Below, piece by piece: positions 8,511-18,553 of a stretch of 38,215 bases of DNA. The notes below the pieces were generated by a model. It saw nothing but the letters and a program-made list of their open reading frames with translations, made no database searches and was not told the origin of the DNA. The translations under genes were made by a program, and so were the position numbers. This DNA is from Methanothrix sp. GTDB taxonomy: Archaea; Halobacteriota; Methanosarcinia; Methanotrichales; Methanotrichaceae. How positions within the stretch are numbered: position 1 is the first letter of the stretch; each line of letters opens with the position of its first letter. Location of the stretch: the NCBI GenBank assembly GCA_030611205.1, contig JAUWQF010000006.1, forward strand, positions 1 through 38,215, given 5' to 3'.

Positions 8511-9062
8511 TTACCACCGCCCGCCCATCTTCACCAGATACCCCACCATGGCGCTGTGTTCTACTATACAGGCCGCCACGTAGGCCTCTTCCAGGTTCGT
8601 TCCCTGGGTGAAGACCCCGTGGCCCCTGGCGATGCAGGCCCTGTGCTCCCGTAGGGCCTTAGAAGCGTTCCTGGCCAGCTCATCGGTCCCGATCCCCCCT
8701 TCCACTATGGGCACCCGGTGCAGAAAGTAGGAGCCTTCGCTGTCGACGGGCTCGAAGGATACATTTTCCAGGAGCGAGACGACCACCGCATAAGGAGAAT
8801 GTGTGTGGATTATGGCCAGGGCAGAGGTCTCTCCATAGATGGCCCGGTGGACCACGGTCTCGCTGCTCGCCAGGATGTCCAGCGAAGAGGGCCGGCGAAG
8901 ACCCACCTCCACCACCTGCAGCTTATCGATATCGTCCAGCATGGACCCCGACCTGGTGATCACCATCCTATCTGCAGCCCGCATGCTGATGTTGCCGAAA
9001 TGGGAATGGGTGAGACCTGCGCTCACCAGCTTCTTGCCGAACCTGGATATCTCCCGCCACAT
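8511..9062 (-). CDS. Class II aldolase/adducin family protein
   Basis: This 183-residue protein has the class II aldolase layout: GLTHSHFGNISMR, the zinc-binding pair IHTHSPYA, and a later ARGHGVFTQG histidine. These are the usual metal ligands of L-fuculose-phosphate aldolase and its relatives, so it probably cleaves or modifies a sugar phosphate. The substrate cannot be read from the sequence. The start is ATG 9062, preceded by GGTGCGAAG. The ORF track joins it to the upstream S8 peptidase, which is a frameshift artefact. It has no signal peptide, unlike its exported neighbours. Confidence 0.85.
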   Translation of the reverse strand: MWREISRFGKKLVSAGLTHSHFGNISMRAADRMVITRSGSMLDDIDKLQVVEVGLRRPSSLDILASSETVVHRAIYGETSALAIIHTHSPYAVVVSLLENVSFEPVDSEGSYFLHRVPIVEGGIGTDELARNASKALREHRACIARGHGVFTQGTNLEEAYVAACIVEHSAMVGYLVKMGGRW

Positions 9063-9076
9063 CTTCGCACCACACC

Positions 9077-10946
9077 CTAAACCAGGTTGAAAGGAACCGA
9101 ACAGGTCGCAGCATCTCCGAACCCGTCCCGGGCAACCACCCGCAAAGAATAGTCTCCGGGCACCCAGAACTCGGTCTCCCACCCGGGCGGTGTAAGTCCC
9201 ATCGAGATCGGTGTCGTACATGGGTATTCGGATCTCCTTCTCAGGTCCCATCACCAGGACCTCCGCGCCGCACACATCTCCGGATATTTCCGCTTCGATG
9301 ATCATCCGATCGCCCGGGCTGGTCCCGGCGCCTGCCAGGCGGACGTTGCTCACGATGGGCCCTTTCACCGCAGGATCTTCTGTCATCTCCAGGGACCGGC
9401 TGAGGTTCAGCTCGCCCCATCCGTAGGTGTTGTCGGGACCTGGGACGCCCAGGTCGTCCGCCGACCTGAGCAGCGCCCTCTTTACATCTGCCGGACTGAA
9501 ATCCGGCTCTTTTTCCAGGAGGACCGCGATCGCTCCCGCCACCTGGGGTGCGGCCATCGAGGTCCCGTCCATGGTGCTCCGACCCTGGAGAGTTCCTGCC
9601 CTGGCAGAGCCTACATCCACACCTACCGCTACCAGGTCGGGCTTGATCCTGCCGTCCGAGGCCGGACCACGGGACGATCTCCGGTAGATCTGCCCTCCGG
9701 CATCCACCGCCCCCACGGTTATTACCTTCTCTGCGCTGCCGGGGATCACGATCGATCTGGAGGCAGGTCCGGAGTTGCCCGCAGCCACGCAGACTACCAT
9801 CCCTTCGTCCACTATCCTGTCGCAGGTCCTGTCCAGGAGCGATCTCCCATCGCGGGGAGCTTCTCCGCCAACGCTGAAGGATATCACGTCTATCCCCAGC
9901 TCGTCTCGCTCCTCCGTGCACCATTCGAGAGCCTTGAGGGCGTCTGATAGGTAGCAAGCACCCTTATCGTCCATCACCTTGACCACCACCAGTCTCGCCC
10001 CGGGCGCGACCCCGCCATCGGTGCCCGCTATAAGCCCGGCACAGTGGGTCCCGTGACCATGATCGTCATAGGGCTCGCTGCGACCGTTCACGAAGTCCTT
10101 GAAGGCGACGATCTTGGGGTCGTTGGTGGATAGATCGTCGTCCATGTCGTCTAAAGACCGATGCTTAGGATCGATACCCGTGTCCAGCACGGCCACCGTC
10201 ACGCCCTTGCCGGTGGCGTTGGGCACCCTCATCCGGGGATCTTCGAAGGGGATGTACCCATTTTCCAGATCGCCCAGGATCTGGAGCTTCTGGTCTTTGT
10301 ATATCCCCACAACACCCTTGAGCCTGGCCAGGTCTTCTAACCGATCGCCTGGGATCACCATGGAGAAACCCGACAAGATCCCCGGCTCAACCCTGAACCG
10401 TCCTAGGACCTCCTCCCCCTGGGTAACGTTCTTGTCGTGTATGACGATTACCCTCAGCTCATCCGGCCCCAGGCACTCCAGGCTATCCTCGATCCGGTTG
10501 AAGTTTAGGTCCCGTAGATCGAAGACGGCAACGGTCTGGTTATCGTCTTTGGCACCGTTGCCGCATCTGTCCACCGCAACGATGGTGATCGTGTAGTTTC
10601 CCGGCGAAAGATTGGGACTCCAATAGCCCACATAGCTCCCGTTCCTCTGGATATCTATCATGGGGATGAAACGCCCGCCCACCTCGGCATGTACCGAGCC
10701 GATGCCGGTCTCGTCTCTGACCCGGGCGTTGATCTTGGTCAGGTTCCCGTATGTTACCGTCTCCGGCGCCTCGACGCCGAGGATGACGGGCGGCGTCTGG
10801 TCGCAGGCATCTGAAAAGTGGATACTGCCCGGGTATCCAGTGAACCAGCAGGTCGGCTCTTCGGTGCCAGGGTATGAGGCACCCGGACCAAGAGCATAGG
10901 TCAGCACAAGAAAAGAAAGAAAAAATAAGGGTGTCGAGCGCTTCAT
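9077..10946 (-). CDS. Secreted subtilisin-like S8 peptidase (frameshift near its 3' end)
   Basis: The protein begins with a signal peptide (MKRSTPLFFLSFLVLTYALGPGAS). An Ig-like domain (~residues 55-150), a calcium-loop-like DLNFNRIEDSLE and an I9-like propeptide follow. The S8 domain has all catalytic parts: AVLDTGID (Asp), DDHGHGTHCAG (His), VAAGNSGPA (Asn) and GTSMAAPQVAG (Ser). Near 9180-9186 a one-base change in CCCGGGTGGG puts the end out of frame. In the other frame the sequence continues WETEFWVPGDYSLRVVARDGFGDAATCSVPFNLV and stops at 9077-9079, a sensible beta-sandwich end. It starts 5 bp after the rhodanese stop, so it is likely in the same operon. Confidence 0.85.
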
Positions 10947-10951
10947 CTCAT

Positions 10952-12544
10952 CTAGAACCTGCCGAGCTTCTTGTATCTTGCCGAGGTGCTCTTCGAGATC
11001 GGCGCGGTACCGGAGATCTCCACGGTCAACGCTTCCTCGAAGCTGGTGGTAGTGCCCCCCGCGGGCGCCGCGATCAGGATGACAGGGTACAGTCCATCGG
11101 GTTTGCCGGTGGCGTCCCAGGTGCCCACATATAGGTCGTCAGAGGCGAGTGTCAGGAGGATCCTGTCAACCTCAACGCCTGCCGGATCGTAGATGATGGC
11201 TCCCGCGTTGATAGGTGCGCTGCCGGCAGCGCCCAGCCTTATGCCGCCCGACCCCGAATCGCTCCCCGGAGATCGGCCAATATTGCCGCCGGTGTAGATG
11301 GTGAGCGGCATGCAGCCCACGCAACCCATCGTTCTGAGCACGGTATCGTTCTCGGAGACGTTCGTCGTCTCTTCGACGGTCTCTTCCTCAGCGATCGGCT
11401 CTGCTGGCTTTTCGATCACTCGGAAGGCAGCATAGATGTCCACGAGCCCGGGCCTGGCCGGGTTGGGCTCGGCATGAGCCTCCACCAGCTTGACTGCGGT
11501 GGAAGACTGGTGGGCCGTCCAGTCATTCAAGGTGTAGATGCCAGCGTCGTACCCCATGAGCTGGAGGGCGTACCAGACCATCGATGCCTTGGCTCCCGCC
11601 TTCGAATAGACCACCACAGGCTTGCTCTTGTCCAGCCCGATGAAGAGGTCCGTCAGATCTTCGCCGTCCTTGACGCGGCCCTGATCCAATACATCTTCGT
11701 AAGATATGTGGACTGCGTTTCCTATCTTTCCGAAGGCGAAGTCCTGGAAGTCCCTGGCGTCTACCAGCTGAGAACCGCCGGTCACCTCACCGTAGTCTGC
11801 CAGATAACCAGGTCTGGGACCGGACGTGTAGTTGGCAGGCGCTCTGCTGTTGGGCGTGGTCTCTACAGGCAGACCTGCCTCTCTCCAGGCGTCTATGCCC
11901 CCATTGAGGTACTTAACATTGTCATGACCGAGATAACGCATCGCCCAATAGACGAAGGTGGCCACAGACCTGCCGCCGCAGTCCGGGCAGTTCCCGTATA
12001 CGATCACCGGATCTTCTGGAGAGACGCCCGCATCGCCCAGCACCTTGCTCATCTCGGACGCCGACTTTATGTTGTCATTTTCGTCCAGGAACTCCTCCCA
12101 GAATAGAGGCACAGCGCCCTTGATATGGGATTTGGAGTACTCGGTCCCCACGTCGAGTATCACTTCCGAGCCGGTGACGTCCCCGGCAGAGATGATGTAG
12201 TCGGGATGGACGAAGCCCTCTGTCTCGTTTTCCATCTCCGCCCTGATATCCTGGGGACCTGCGGATGTGGCGTTGGGATCCTTCGGCGTGAACCAGGGAG
12301 CATCGATGGAGCTGTTATCCTTGAGATCGTGACCCAGGAATTTGAGAATAGCCAGATCGAGGTTATCGGCACTACATGCGGGACAGTCATAACTCGTGAC
12401 AGCGCTGACCCCGCTCATCAGTGCTGCACTGATCACCAGCACCCCGAAGGTGCAGAGCCAAAGACCCTTGATATCGCGCCCGAACCTGTGGCCGGGCAGA
12501 TTGGTTGAAGTATGAATTGAACAAAATTTTCTAGCTCCTAACAT
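10952..12544 (-). CDS. Exported double-rhodanese sulfurtransferase-like protein
   Basis: The 530-residue protein has an N-terminal membrane or signal segment (LWLCTFGVLVISAALMSGVSA) and two rhodanese domains. Domain 1 has an active-site loop with cysteines, VIVYGNCPDCGGRS. Domain 2 has VVVYSKAGAKAS in the same place and lacks the cysteine, so it is probably inactive. The typical LNGGIDAWREAGLPV follows domain 1. The C-terminus (~residues 385-530) is an added beta-rich segment with MGCVGCMP and a Gly/Ser linker. Rhodaneses move sulfane sulfur; the acceptor here is unknown. An SD-like GGAGTGGG precedes the ATG. Confidence 0.85.
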   Translation of the reverse strand: MLGARKFCSIHTSTNLPGHRFGRDIKGLWLCTFGVLVISAALMSGVSAVTSYDCPACSADNLDLAILKFLGHDLKDNSSIDAPWFTPKDPNATSAGPQDIRAEMENETEGFVHPDYIISAGDVTGSEVILDVGTEYSKSHIKGAVPLFWEEFLDENDNIKSASEMSKVLGDAGVSPEDPVIVYGNCPDCGGRSVATFVYWAMRYLGHDNVKYLNGGIDAWREAGLPVETTPNSRAPANYTSGPRPGYLADYGEVTGGSQLVDARDFQDFAFGKIGNAVHISYEDVLDQGRVKDGEDLTDLFIGLDKSKPVVVYSKAGAKASMVWYALQLMGYDAGIYTLNDWTAHQSSTAVKLVEAHAEPNPARPGLVDIYAAFRVIEKPAEPIAEEETVEETTNVSENDTVLRTMGCVGCMPLTIYTGGNIGRSPGSDSGSGGIRLGAAGSAPINAGAIIYDPAGVEVDRILLTLASDDLYVGTWDATGKPDGLYPVILIAAPAGGTTTSFEEALTVEISGTAPISKSTSARYKKLGRF

Positions 12545-12569
12545 AAACCCACTCCTTTTAAGAGAGAAT

Positions 12570-14048
12570 CTAATCTATGCTCCAGCCCGATCTGGGCAGG
12601 AGCTCCACCTCCCCTATAGGTTCTTCGAACTTGTTTCCTTTAATGTCTTTTGCGGTCAGCACGACCTCGTACCGGCCGGCGTTCATCAGGGCGGTCATCA
12701 AGGTGCCCTCATAAATGTTATCTCCGGCCCGGGTCACGGAGACGTACCTGGAGGGTTCCGAGAGGTCCACGACGTTGTGAGCACGGGCCGATACCTGAGC
12801 CACCCCGTACTTCGATTCCAGGGTCACCCGGACCTTTACCTGCTCGCCGATACGGGCACGGGCGGGGATTATAGCCCGCTCCACCATCTTGAGAGGCAAG
12901 ACCGACCGGCCCATTATGGGGTACCTGTCCCAGGTATACTCGTTGATCCAGTAGGGCTCGTCCCCGAAGCCGTCGCTTCCCGAGACGTTCTGGTCGGTCC
13001 CGCTCATCAGGTCCTGGCCCTGGTAGTCTCCCCAGAAGTTGCCGCCTCGGGGGTAGGCGTACCATTTATTTGTCCCTCGGTCCAGGGCCTGGATCACGTT
13101 CTCGAAGAAGCGGTTGTTGTAGATGATGTTGCCGTCCGTATCCAGATAGATGCCTTTCTGGCTGTCGGATACGTTGTTCTGGACGATGGTGTTGTTGCCG
13201 GGTCCTTCCTGTATCTGGATCCCGTACCTGGTGTTACCAGCGATCTCGTTGCCCATTATGAGGTTGCTGCCCGAGCCTTCGTAGAGGGATATTCCCACCA
13301 CATCATTATTCGAGATGGTGTTGTTCAGGATCCTGTTCTCGACGCAGCCGTGGATCATCTTGAGGCCGGAGTTGCGGTTATGGACGAGCCGGTTCGATTC
13401 GATCAGGTTGCCGGAACAGTCGGTGAACATGTAGATCCCATAGTCGTTCCTCTCTGCAACGTTCCCTTTGATGACGTTATCGCGACAAGAGGGGAAGAGG
13501 CATATGCCGTACTCGCCGTTGTCGTTGGCGGTGTTATTCTCGATTCTGTTCCGGTTTGAGTTGGAGAGGTATATGCCGTACCAGCCCTCCTCCCCCAGGC
13601 CGTTGAAGCTGGCGACGTTGTCCTCGATCACGTTCTCATCCGAGTATACCAGGGTGATCCCGGGTTGCACACAATGGACGACTGTGTTATTGGAGATCAG
13701 GCAGCCTCGTGCATGATCCAGCTTTATGCCGTAGAACCCGTCTCTGATCACGAACCCGGATATGTTGACGTTGTTCGCCCTCACCTCGACGCAGGCCTCT
13801 CTGCTGCTTGCCCGGATCACGGCACCGTTGCCGACCAGGTCCAGGCTCTTGGTGATCACGATCTTACCGTAGCTGTAGCTGTCAGGGCCAGGACTCACGA
13901 TGAGCGTATCACCGGGAGCCGCTGCATCTATCGCCGCCTGGAGATCGGTGCCGACCTGGTACGTGGCGGCCGATGCTCCCGTGACAAGCAAAAAGACGAT
14001 ACACAGGATCGCGCCCGCCGGGCGGCGCCCGTATGCTGACTTCCTCAA
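12570..14048 (-). CDS. Secreted NosD-like parallel beta-helix protein
   Basis: Nearly the whole mature protein is made of right-handed beta-helix turns with repeated NxI/NxV-x-N patterns (ENNTANDNGEYGICL, ESNRLVHNRNSGLKM, MGNEIAGNTRYGIQI), like NosD and archaeal surface carbohydrate-related proteins. A C-terminal beta-sandwich follows (residues ~410 on). The ORF track starts at 14120. I prefer TTG 14048, which gives a clean signal peptide (RKSAYGRRPAGAILCIVFLLVTGASA) and has GGTG 6 nt upstream. The substrate is unknown. It heads the minus-strand exported-protein cluster and ends 26 bp before the rhodanese gene. Confidence 0.8.
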   Translation of the reverse strand: MRKSAYGRRPAGAILCIVFLLVTGASAATYQVGTDLQAAIDAAAPGDTLIVSPGPDSYSYGKIVITKSLDLVGNGAVIRASSREACVEVRANNVNISGFVIRDGFYGIKLDHARGCLISNNTVVHCVQPGITLVYSDENVIEDNVASFNGLGEEGWYGIYLSNSNRNRIENNTANDNGEYGICLFPSCRDNVIKGNVAERNDYGIYMFTDCSGNLIESNRLVHNRNSGLKMIHGCVENRILNNTISNNDVVGISLYEGSGSNLIMGNEIAGNTRYGIQIQEGPGNNTIVQNNVSDSQKGIYLDTDGNIIYNNRFFENVIQALDRGTNKWYAYPRGGNFWGDYQGQDLMSGTDQNVSGSDGFGDEPYWINEYTWDRYPIMGRSVLPLKMVERAIIPARARIGEQVKVRVTLESKYGVAQVSARAHNVVDLSEPSRYVSVTRAGDNIYEGTLMTALMNAGRYEVVLTAKDIKGNKFEEPIGEVELLPRSGWSID

Positions 14049-14240
14049 GCAACCCACCAGTTCAAAGAGCGATCGCCGGTTAATAAACCTAACGTGGACC
14101 TCTCGGGACGATGAGGTCAAATCCGGGGGAAATACATCCAGAAGACCTCCCCATGAGGTCTACAAGAGACTCATATGGGTCAAAGATGAACACAAGTTTC
14201 TTTATCTGGACCGACGTTATGGGCGATAGAGGTGTTTAGC

Positions 14241-14816
14241 TTGAGATCTTTATTTGTAACGGGCTGTGTGCTGATGTGCGCGGTCCTGTTGATGGGGACG
14301 GCGTCTGCGGGTTTCAGTACGATCCTGAGAGAGGACACCTACGTAGACGCCGATATGGAAGACGCCAACTACGGTCTGGGTACCACTCTGTGGGTATCAT
14401 CCAACGATGGCGATCCGGTGAAGATAACTTATCTGAAGTTCGATAATAACCTCGAGAACGTTGGCGTCGAGTCGGGTGACGATATAGAGTCTGCCAGCCT
14501 GAAGATCTACGTCACCGACGTAGAGACCGAGGGTGACATCATCGCTTACTTCTCAGAAGAAGACTTCTTCGAGCAGACGGAGACCTGGTCTGACGGACTC
14601 GGATATCTCGAAGATGCCACCGCCACGCTGTACATCGACGAAGAAGGATGGTGCACCTTCGACGCCACGGAGATCATGAAGATGGCAGCCGATGAGTGTT
14701 TAACCTGTCCATTTGCCATAGTGTTGGTGGCGGAGGACGATGCATCCATCAGTTTTGCTTCCAAGGAAGAATCTGACGGGAATGAGGCTGTACTGGATTA
14801 CACGACATCCGGGTAG
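14241..14816 (+). CDS. Secreted DNRLRE-domain protein
   Basis: The product has a signal peptide (RSLFVTGCVLMCAVLLMGTASA) followed by one ~165-residue domain. The pattern is LREDTYVDADMEDANYGLGTTLWVSSN, then ITYLKFD, ESASLKIYV and W-containing ends. It resembles the DNRLRE/disaggregatase-related family of surface proteins in Methanosarcinales, some of which bind carbohydrate. The start is TTG 14241, preceded by GAGGTG; the ORF track uses a GTG inside that ribosome site. It is monocistronic or leads into the next gene 97 bp away. Confidence 0.7.
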   Translation: MRSLFVTGCVLMCAVLLMGTASAGFSTILREDTYVDADMEDANYGLGTTLWVSSNDGDPVKITYLKFDNNLENVGVESGDDIESASLKIYVTDVETEGDIIAYFSEEDFFEQTETWSDGLGYLEDATATLYIDEEGWCTFDATEIMKMAADECLTCPFAIVLVAEDDASISFASKEESDGNEAVLDYTTSG

Positions 14817-14884
14817 ACTCGAGGCGCATCCTTCTCGCGTGGTGACGACTGAGGTGCGACCTCACCGCCCCTGCGTAAATTAAG

Positions 14885-14894
14885 TTTTTATATT
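14885..14894 (+). promoter_or_regulatory. Candidate TATA box of the thioredoxin-CcdA gene
   Basis: TTTTTATATT lies about 20-28 bp before the chosen ATG at 14913, in an AT-rich stretch inside GC-rich surroundings. The short distance would give a leaderless or nearly leaderless transcript, which fits the lack of a good ribosome site there. Confidence 0.4.
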
Positions 14895-14912
14895 CTTTTG
14901 TATAGGTTAGTG

Positions 14913-15971
14913 ATGATGCTATCGTCTTCCGGTCACAGAACTCTGATATCTCTTCTGGTGGTCACGGCGCTGGTCCTATCGGTTGCATCGGCGGAGGTGA
15001 TCCTCATGACATCACCAGGTTGCGTCAAGTGCGCCGCGGCCGGAAAGGTGATCGAGAAGGTACTGGCCGAGCACGGTGGCCAAGAGCTGGTGGTCCACGA
15101 CATCTATTCCGAAGAAGGCCGGCAGGCGATCAGGGATTACAACCTAAAGGGCGGGGTGCCCGCCATGGTGATCGAGGGCACGGTCATCGGCCACAAGGAC
15201 TACGATGGCGACCTGGATCTCCTGGAGACGATGATCGGGGTGGCGCTGGTATCGGGAGACGGTTTCCCCGGCACCCCGGAGGGCGTCTTGGACCTTGGGT
15301 CTCTTTCCATGACGACAGTCTTCCTGGCGGGGCTCCTGGCCGGTTTCAACCCCTGCCTCCTGGGGATACTGGCCTTCCTCTCCACGGCGGTGATCTCCAG
15401 CACCGGCAGGCGGAGGGACCTTTTGGCGATGGTGGTCTGCTTCGCCTTCGGGATCTTCGCTATGTACTACCTCTTCGGCGTGGGGATGCTTCACACCCTT
15501 CGCGCGGAGGCCATCGAGGAGAGCTTCCGGTTGGGGCTCGTCTTGATCCTCTTGGTTCTGGGCGCGGTCCACGTAGAGGACGCCAGGAGGCTGAGCAGCG
15601 GCTCCAAGTCTCTATTCCGGGCCGGGTGGGCGGACAGGTACATCGAGAAACTCATCACCAGGGGCCGGTACGCATCTTACTTTCTTCTGGGTGCCCTATT
15701 CTCCCTGGTCAAGGCGCCCTGTGTGGGCGCGGTTTATATCGCCATCCTGGGTCTGATTTCTGACCAGGGTTACTCAGACGGCGCGGTTTACCTGCTCCTC
15801 TACAACCTGGGTGTGATTCTTCCGGTGATCCTTTTGGGCGGTTTCATCACCCTGGGGATGAGCCCGGCCAAAGTGGACGAGTTCAGAAAGAACCACCGGG
15901 CAGGGATCAGACTGGCCACCGGCCTGACCCTCCTGGCTCTGGCGCCCCTCATCTACTGGCAGATCATATAG
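14913..15971 (+). CDS. Thioredoxin-like domain fused to CcdA/DsbD-type membrane domain
   Basis: After a signal or membrane segment ([18 protein letters not shown]), the protein has a thioredoxin/glutaredoxin-like domain with the CxxC site [11 protein letters not shown] and a cis-proline GGVPAMV. From about residue 125 it becomes a CcdA-type membrane domain of six helices, with the two conserved cysteines in GFNPCLLG and VKAPCVGA. CcdA proteins carry electrons across the membrane to extracellular thiol proteins. Here the redox partner is fused on, so it probably keeps exported thiols reduced. ATG 14913 is preferred over the TTG at 14898. Confidence 0.85.
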   Translation: MMLSSSGHRTLISLLVVTALVLSVASAEVILMTSPGCVKCAAAGKVIEKVLAEHGGQELVVHDIYSEEGRQAIRDYNLKGGVPAMVIEGTVIGHKDYDGDLDLLETMIGVALVSGDGFPGTPEGVLDLGSLSMTTVFLAGLLAGFNPCLLGILAFLSTAVISSTGRRRDLLAMVVCFAFGIFAMYYLFGVGMLHTLRAEAIEESFRLGLVLILLVLGAVHVEDARRLSSGSKSLFRAGWADRYIEKLITRGRYASYFLLGALFSLVKAPCVGAVYIAILGLISDQGYSDGAVYLLLYNLGVILPVILLGGFITLGMSPAKVDEFRKNHRAGIRLATGLTLLALAPLIYWQII

Positions 15972-16035
15972 GGCTCAGGGCTATGGCAAAAAGATTAATA
16001 CCCTTATAATGCCCACCCCTTCAAGAGGTGAAGAC

Positions 16036-17226
16036 TTGTTTTTAGTAGGAGAAGCGCTTATCGGCGAGGGGCCCGAACTCGCCCACATCGATCTAATTAT
16101 AGGAGATAAAGAGGGGCCCGTGGGCACGGCCTTTGCAAACGGACTATCACAGCTTTCTGCCGGCCATACCCCGCTGCTTTCGGTGATCCGACCAAATCTG
16201 CCGGCCAAGCCTGCGACCCTGATCGTGCCCAAGGTTACTGTGAAGAACATGGAACAAGCGGGCAAGATATTCGGGCCGGCACAGACCGCGGTGGCCAAGG
16301 CGGTGGCAGATTCCGTGGCGGAAGGCGTCCTTCCCGCGGAAGATGTCGAAAATATGGTGATAATCGTCAGCGTCTTCATACATCCAGAGGCGCGCGACTA
16401 CGAGGCAATATACAGGTACAACTACAGCGCTACCAAGCTATCGATCCAGAGAGCCATGGACAAGTTCCCCGATGTGGAGACTATGCTCTACGAGAAGGAC
16501 CGTTCCACCCATCCCATGATGGGTTTCCGGGTGATCAGGCTGTGGGACCCTCCCTATCTCCAGGTGGCTCTGGACCTGGTGGACCTCGCAGAGGTCAAGA
16601 GGGTGCTCTCTCTACTTCCTGATAGCGACCATGTCCTGATCGAGGCTGGAACGCCCCTGGTGAAGAAGTTCGGCGTCAATGTGGTCAAGGATATAAGGGC
16701 GGCAAGACCGGGGTCCTTCGTGGTCCTGGACCTGAAGATCCTGGATACCGGCAACCTGGAAGTCAGGCTGGCCGCCGACGCTACCGCAGATGCCGTGGTG
16801 ATGTCGGGTCTTGCGCCCCACAAGACGCTGGAGCTGGCCATCAAGGAGGCCAGAAAGACCGGCCTGTATTCGATCATCGATATGCTGAACGTCTCTGATC
16901 CCCTGGAGGTCTTGAAGGGGCTCTCCGTGCTGCCCGACGTCGTCGAGATGCACAGGGCCATAGATATGGAGGCGGAGAAGCACAACTGGAAGACCATAAC
17001 GGAGATCAAGAAGCTGGCCGAGTCTTCGCCTCGCAGGCTATTGGTGGCGGTGGCAGGAGGTATCAGGGTGGATACCGTGGCCGAGGCCCTAGGATCGGGA
17101 GCGGACATAATCGTGACTGGACGGGCCATCACCAGGTCCAAGGATATCAACGATGCCGCAGATCGGTTCCTGGCCCAGCTCAAGCAGACGGAGATCGATC
17201 AGTACCGGGTAATGACCGACTTCTGA
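16036..17226 (+). CDS. fae-hps: Bifunctional formaldehyde-activating enzyme / hexulose-6-phosphate synthase
   Basis: The N-terminal ~160 residues are Fae: [29 protein letters not shown] contains the catalytic His. The C-terminal domain is [25 protein letters not shown], the catalytic LDLKILDTG and [11 protein letters not shown]. In methanogens the fusion releases ribulose-5-phosphate from hexulose-6-phosphate and captures the formaldehyde on tetrahydromethanopterin. GAGGTGAAGAC-TTG sets a TTG start at 16036, where Fae homology begins; the ORF track's first nine residues lie over the ribosome site. TATA-like TTAATA and TTATAAT lie 25-45 bp upstream. It is the second HPS domain in the window. 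Confidence 0.93.
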   Translation: MFLVGEALIGEGPELAHIDLIIGDKEGPVGTAFANGLSQLSAGHTPLLSVIRPNLPAKPATLIVPKVTVKNMEQAGKIFGPAQTAVAKAVADSVAEGVLPAEDVENMVIIVSVFIHPEARDYEAIYRYNYSATKLSIQRAMDKFPDVETMLYEKDRSTHPMMGFRVIRLWDPPYLQVALDLVDLAEVKRVLSLLPDSDHVLIEAGTPLVKKFGVNVVKDIRAARPGSFVVLDLKILDTGNLEVRLAADATADAVVMSGLAPHKTLELAIKEARKTGLYSIIDMLNVSDPLEVLKGLSVLPDVVEMHRAIDMEAEKHNWKTITEIKKLAESSPRRLLVAVAGGIRVDTVAEALGSGADIIVTGRAITRSKDINDAADRFLAQLKQTEIDQYRVMTDF

Positions 17227-17227
17227 G

Positions 17228-18553
17228 ATGCGCCTTCTGATCTTCCTTCTTTTTCTGCTTCTGGGCTCTGCTCAGTCTCTGACCGAGGTTTTGGTAGGGC
17301 AACCACCAGACCGTCCCCAGGGAGCGGTGGTACTGGTGGTCGACGGGATGGGCTCGTCTTATGTCTATCCCGAGTACGATGCACGGGCTCTGGATGGTAG
17401 GGTCCTGGGAAAGGCGGCGCTCTTCAGCCTCGCCGGTGGTGCCAGGGTGCTGGACGTCAGGGTTCCGGTGCCCGGTGCCGGTCACAACGTATTGGTCACC
17501 GGATGTCCCTGGGCCGACGAGCCTCTGGAAGGGACGACCATATTCGACCTGGCCCGGGAGAATAACTTCACCTGTGTGGCCCTGCTCCAAAAGGGCTCCC
17601 TGCCTCTGGCGCTGGAGCAGGACGCCTTCCTCCTATTCGGCGAGGGTGTCGCTGTCGCCCTGGACGCGGAGCCTGTGGTGGGGACGAGAGCCAATCTCTC
17701 TCCCGATCTGGTATCGCGGCTCTGTGGATGGCGAGACCAGTTTCCCGCGTACGCCGCCGGGCGCGGGCGCGGAATCGAGGGCTGCATCGGCTCCAACTCC
17801 TGGGGTCTGGACGCTGCCGTCGATCTGGTAGGGGCCCTGGATCCGCCTTTCGTCCTCCTGGTGGACCTGGGCGGGGTGGAGGATGCGGGCCGTCTCCTGG
17901 GGCCTGAGGCGTACCTGGAGGCAATCGCCTCGCTGGACGAACCCCTGGCGAGGCTGGTCCAGGCCTGCGAGGGGCAGGACCTTCTGCTCCTGGTGACCGC
18001 CGATGGTGGCATGACATTCTCGGACCGGGGCCAAATCGACCCCGGCCGGATGGAGAGCCTCAGGGTCCCTGTGGTCTTTATGGGGCCCGGTGTCGACGAT
18101 ATTATCTTGACCGGGGCCTGGTCCCAGACCGATATAGCGCCGACGGTCGTAGAGATGCTGGGCCTGGACGGGAGCCTCTCCCGGTCGGAGGGGTCTGCCA
18201 TGCCGGTGCGGAAGCGCTACGATCTGGAGGTCAGGGGAACAGAGCCTGCTGATGTGGTGAGGGTACGCCGGGATGGCGGCCTGGTGGCCGAAGTTGCTGG
18301 GGACTCCGGGTACATCTTCAGGGGGATGGATCGGGGAGCCTATACGATGGGGGTGGGCAGACGGTCGGTCCCGGTATGTCTGAACGGCGACGGGTTCCTG
18401 GATCTTGCCACCACGGGCAGGATGTCGGGCGTCGTCGTCGCCTGGCCCGCGCTTCCTCATGTGGAGGGGAGGACGCTTTTGGGTGCGTTTCTCATACTGA
18501 TGATAAACCTGGCCGGGGTGGCGATGATCGTTCGGATCGTTCGAGGGGGGTGA
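17228..18553 (+). CDS. Membrane-anchored alkaline-phosphatase-superfamily protein
   Basis: The 441-residue protein has a signal peptide (MRLLIFLLFLLLGSAQS) and one C-terminal membrane helix (LLGAFLILMINLAGVAMIV). Motifs of the alkaline phosphatase/sulfatase fold are VVLVVDGMGSSYVYPE (metal Asp), LLVDLGGVEDA, VTADGGMTF and QTDIAPTVVEMLGLD. The usual histidine ligands are less clear: the motif that should read DHG reads DGG. Activity is therefore uncertain. Only one base separates it from the fae-hps stop codon, so the two are co-transcribed, although no functional link is known. Confidence 0.75.
   Translation: MRLLIFLLFLLLGSAQSLTEVLVGQPPDRPQGAVVLVVDGMGSSYVYPEYDARALDGRVLGKAALFSLAGGARVLDVRVPVPGAGHNVLVTGCPWADEPLEGTTIFDLARENNFTCVALLQKGSLPLALEQDAFLLFGEGVAVALDAEPVVGTRANLSPDLVSRLCGWRDQFPAYAAGRGRGIEGCIGSNSWGLDAAVDLVGALDPPFVLLVDLGGVEDAGRLLGPEAYLEAIASLDEPLARLVQACEGQDLLLLVTADGGMTFSDRGQIDPGRMESLRVPVVFMGPGVDDIILTGAWSQTDIAPTVVEMLGLDGSLSRSEGSAMPVRKRYDLEVRGTEPADVVRVRRDGGLVAEVAGDSGYIFRGMDRGAYTMGVGRRSVPVCLNGDGFLDLATTGRMSGVVVAWPALPHVEGRTLLGAFLILMINLAGVAMIVRIVRGG

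Noticed and set aside
8511-10946. A true S8 peptidase-aldolase fusion protein
   Set aside because: Both the natural peptidase end with its own stop and the aldolase start with its own ribosome site are visible; one base explains the fusion.
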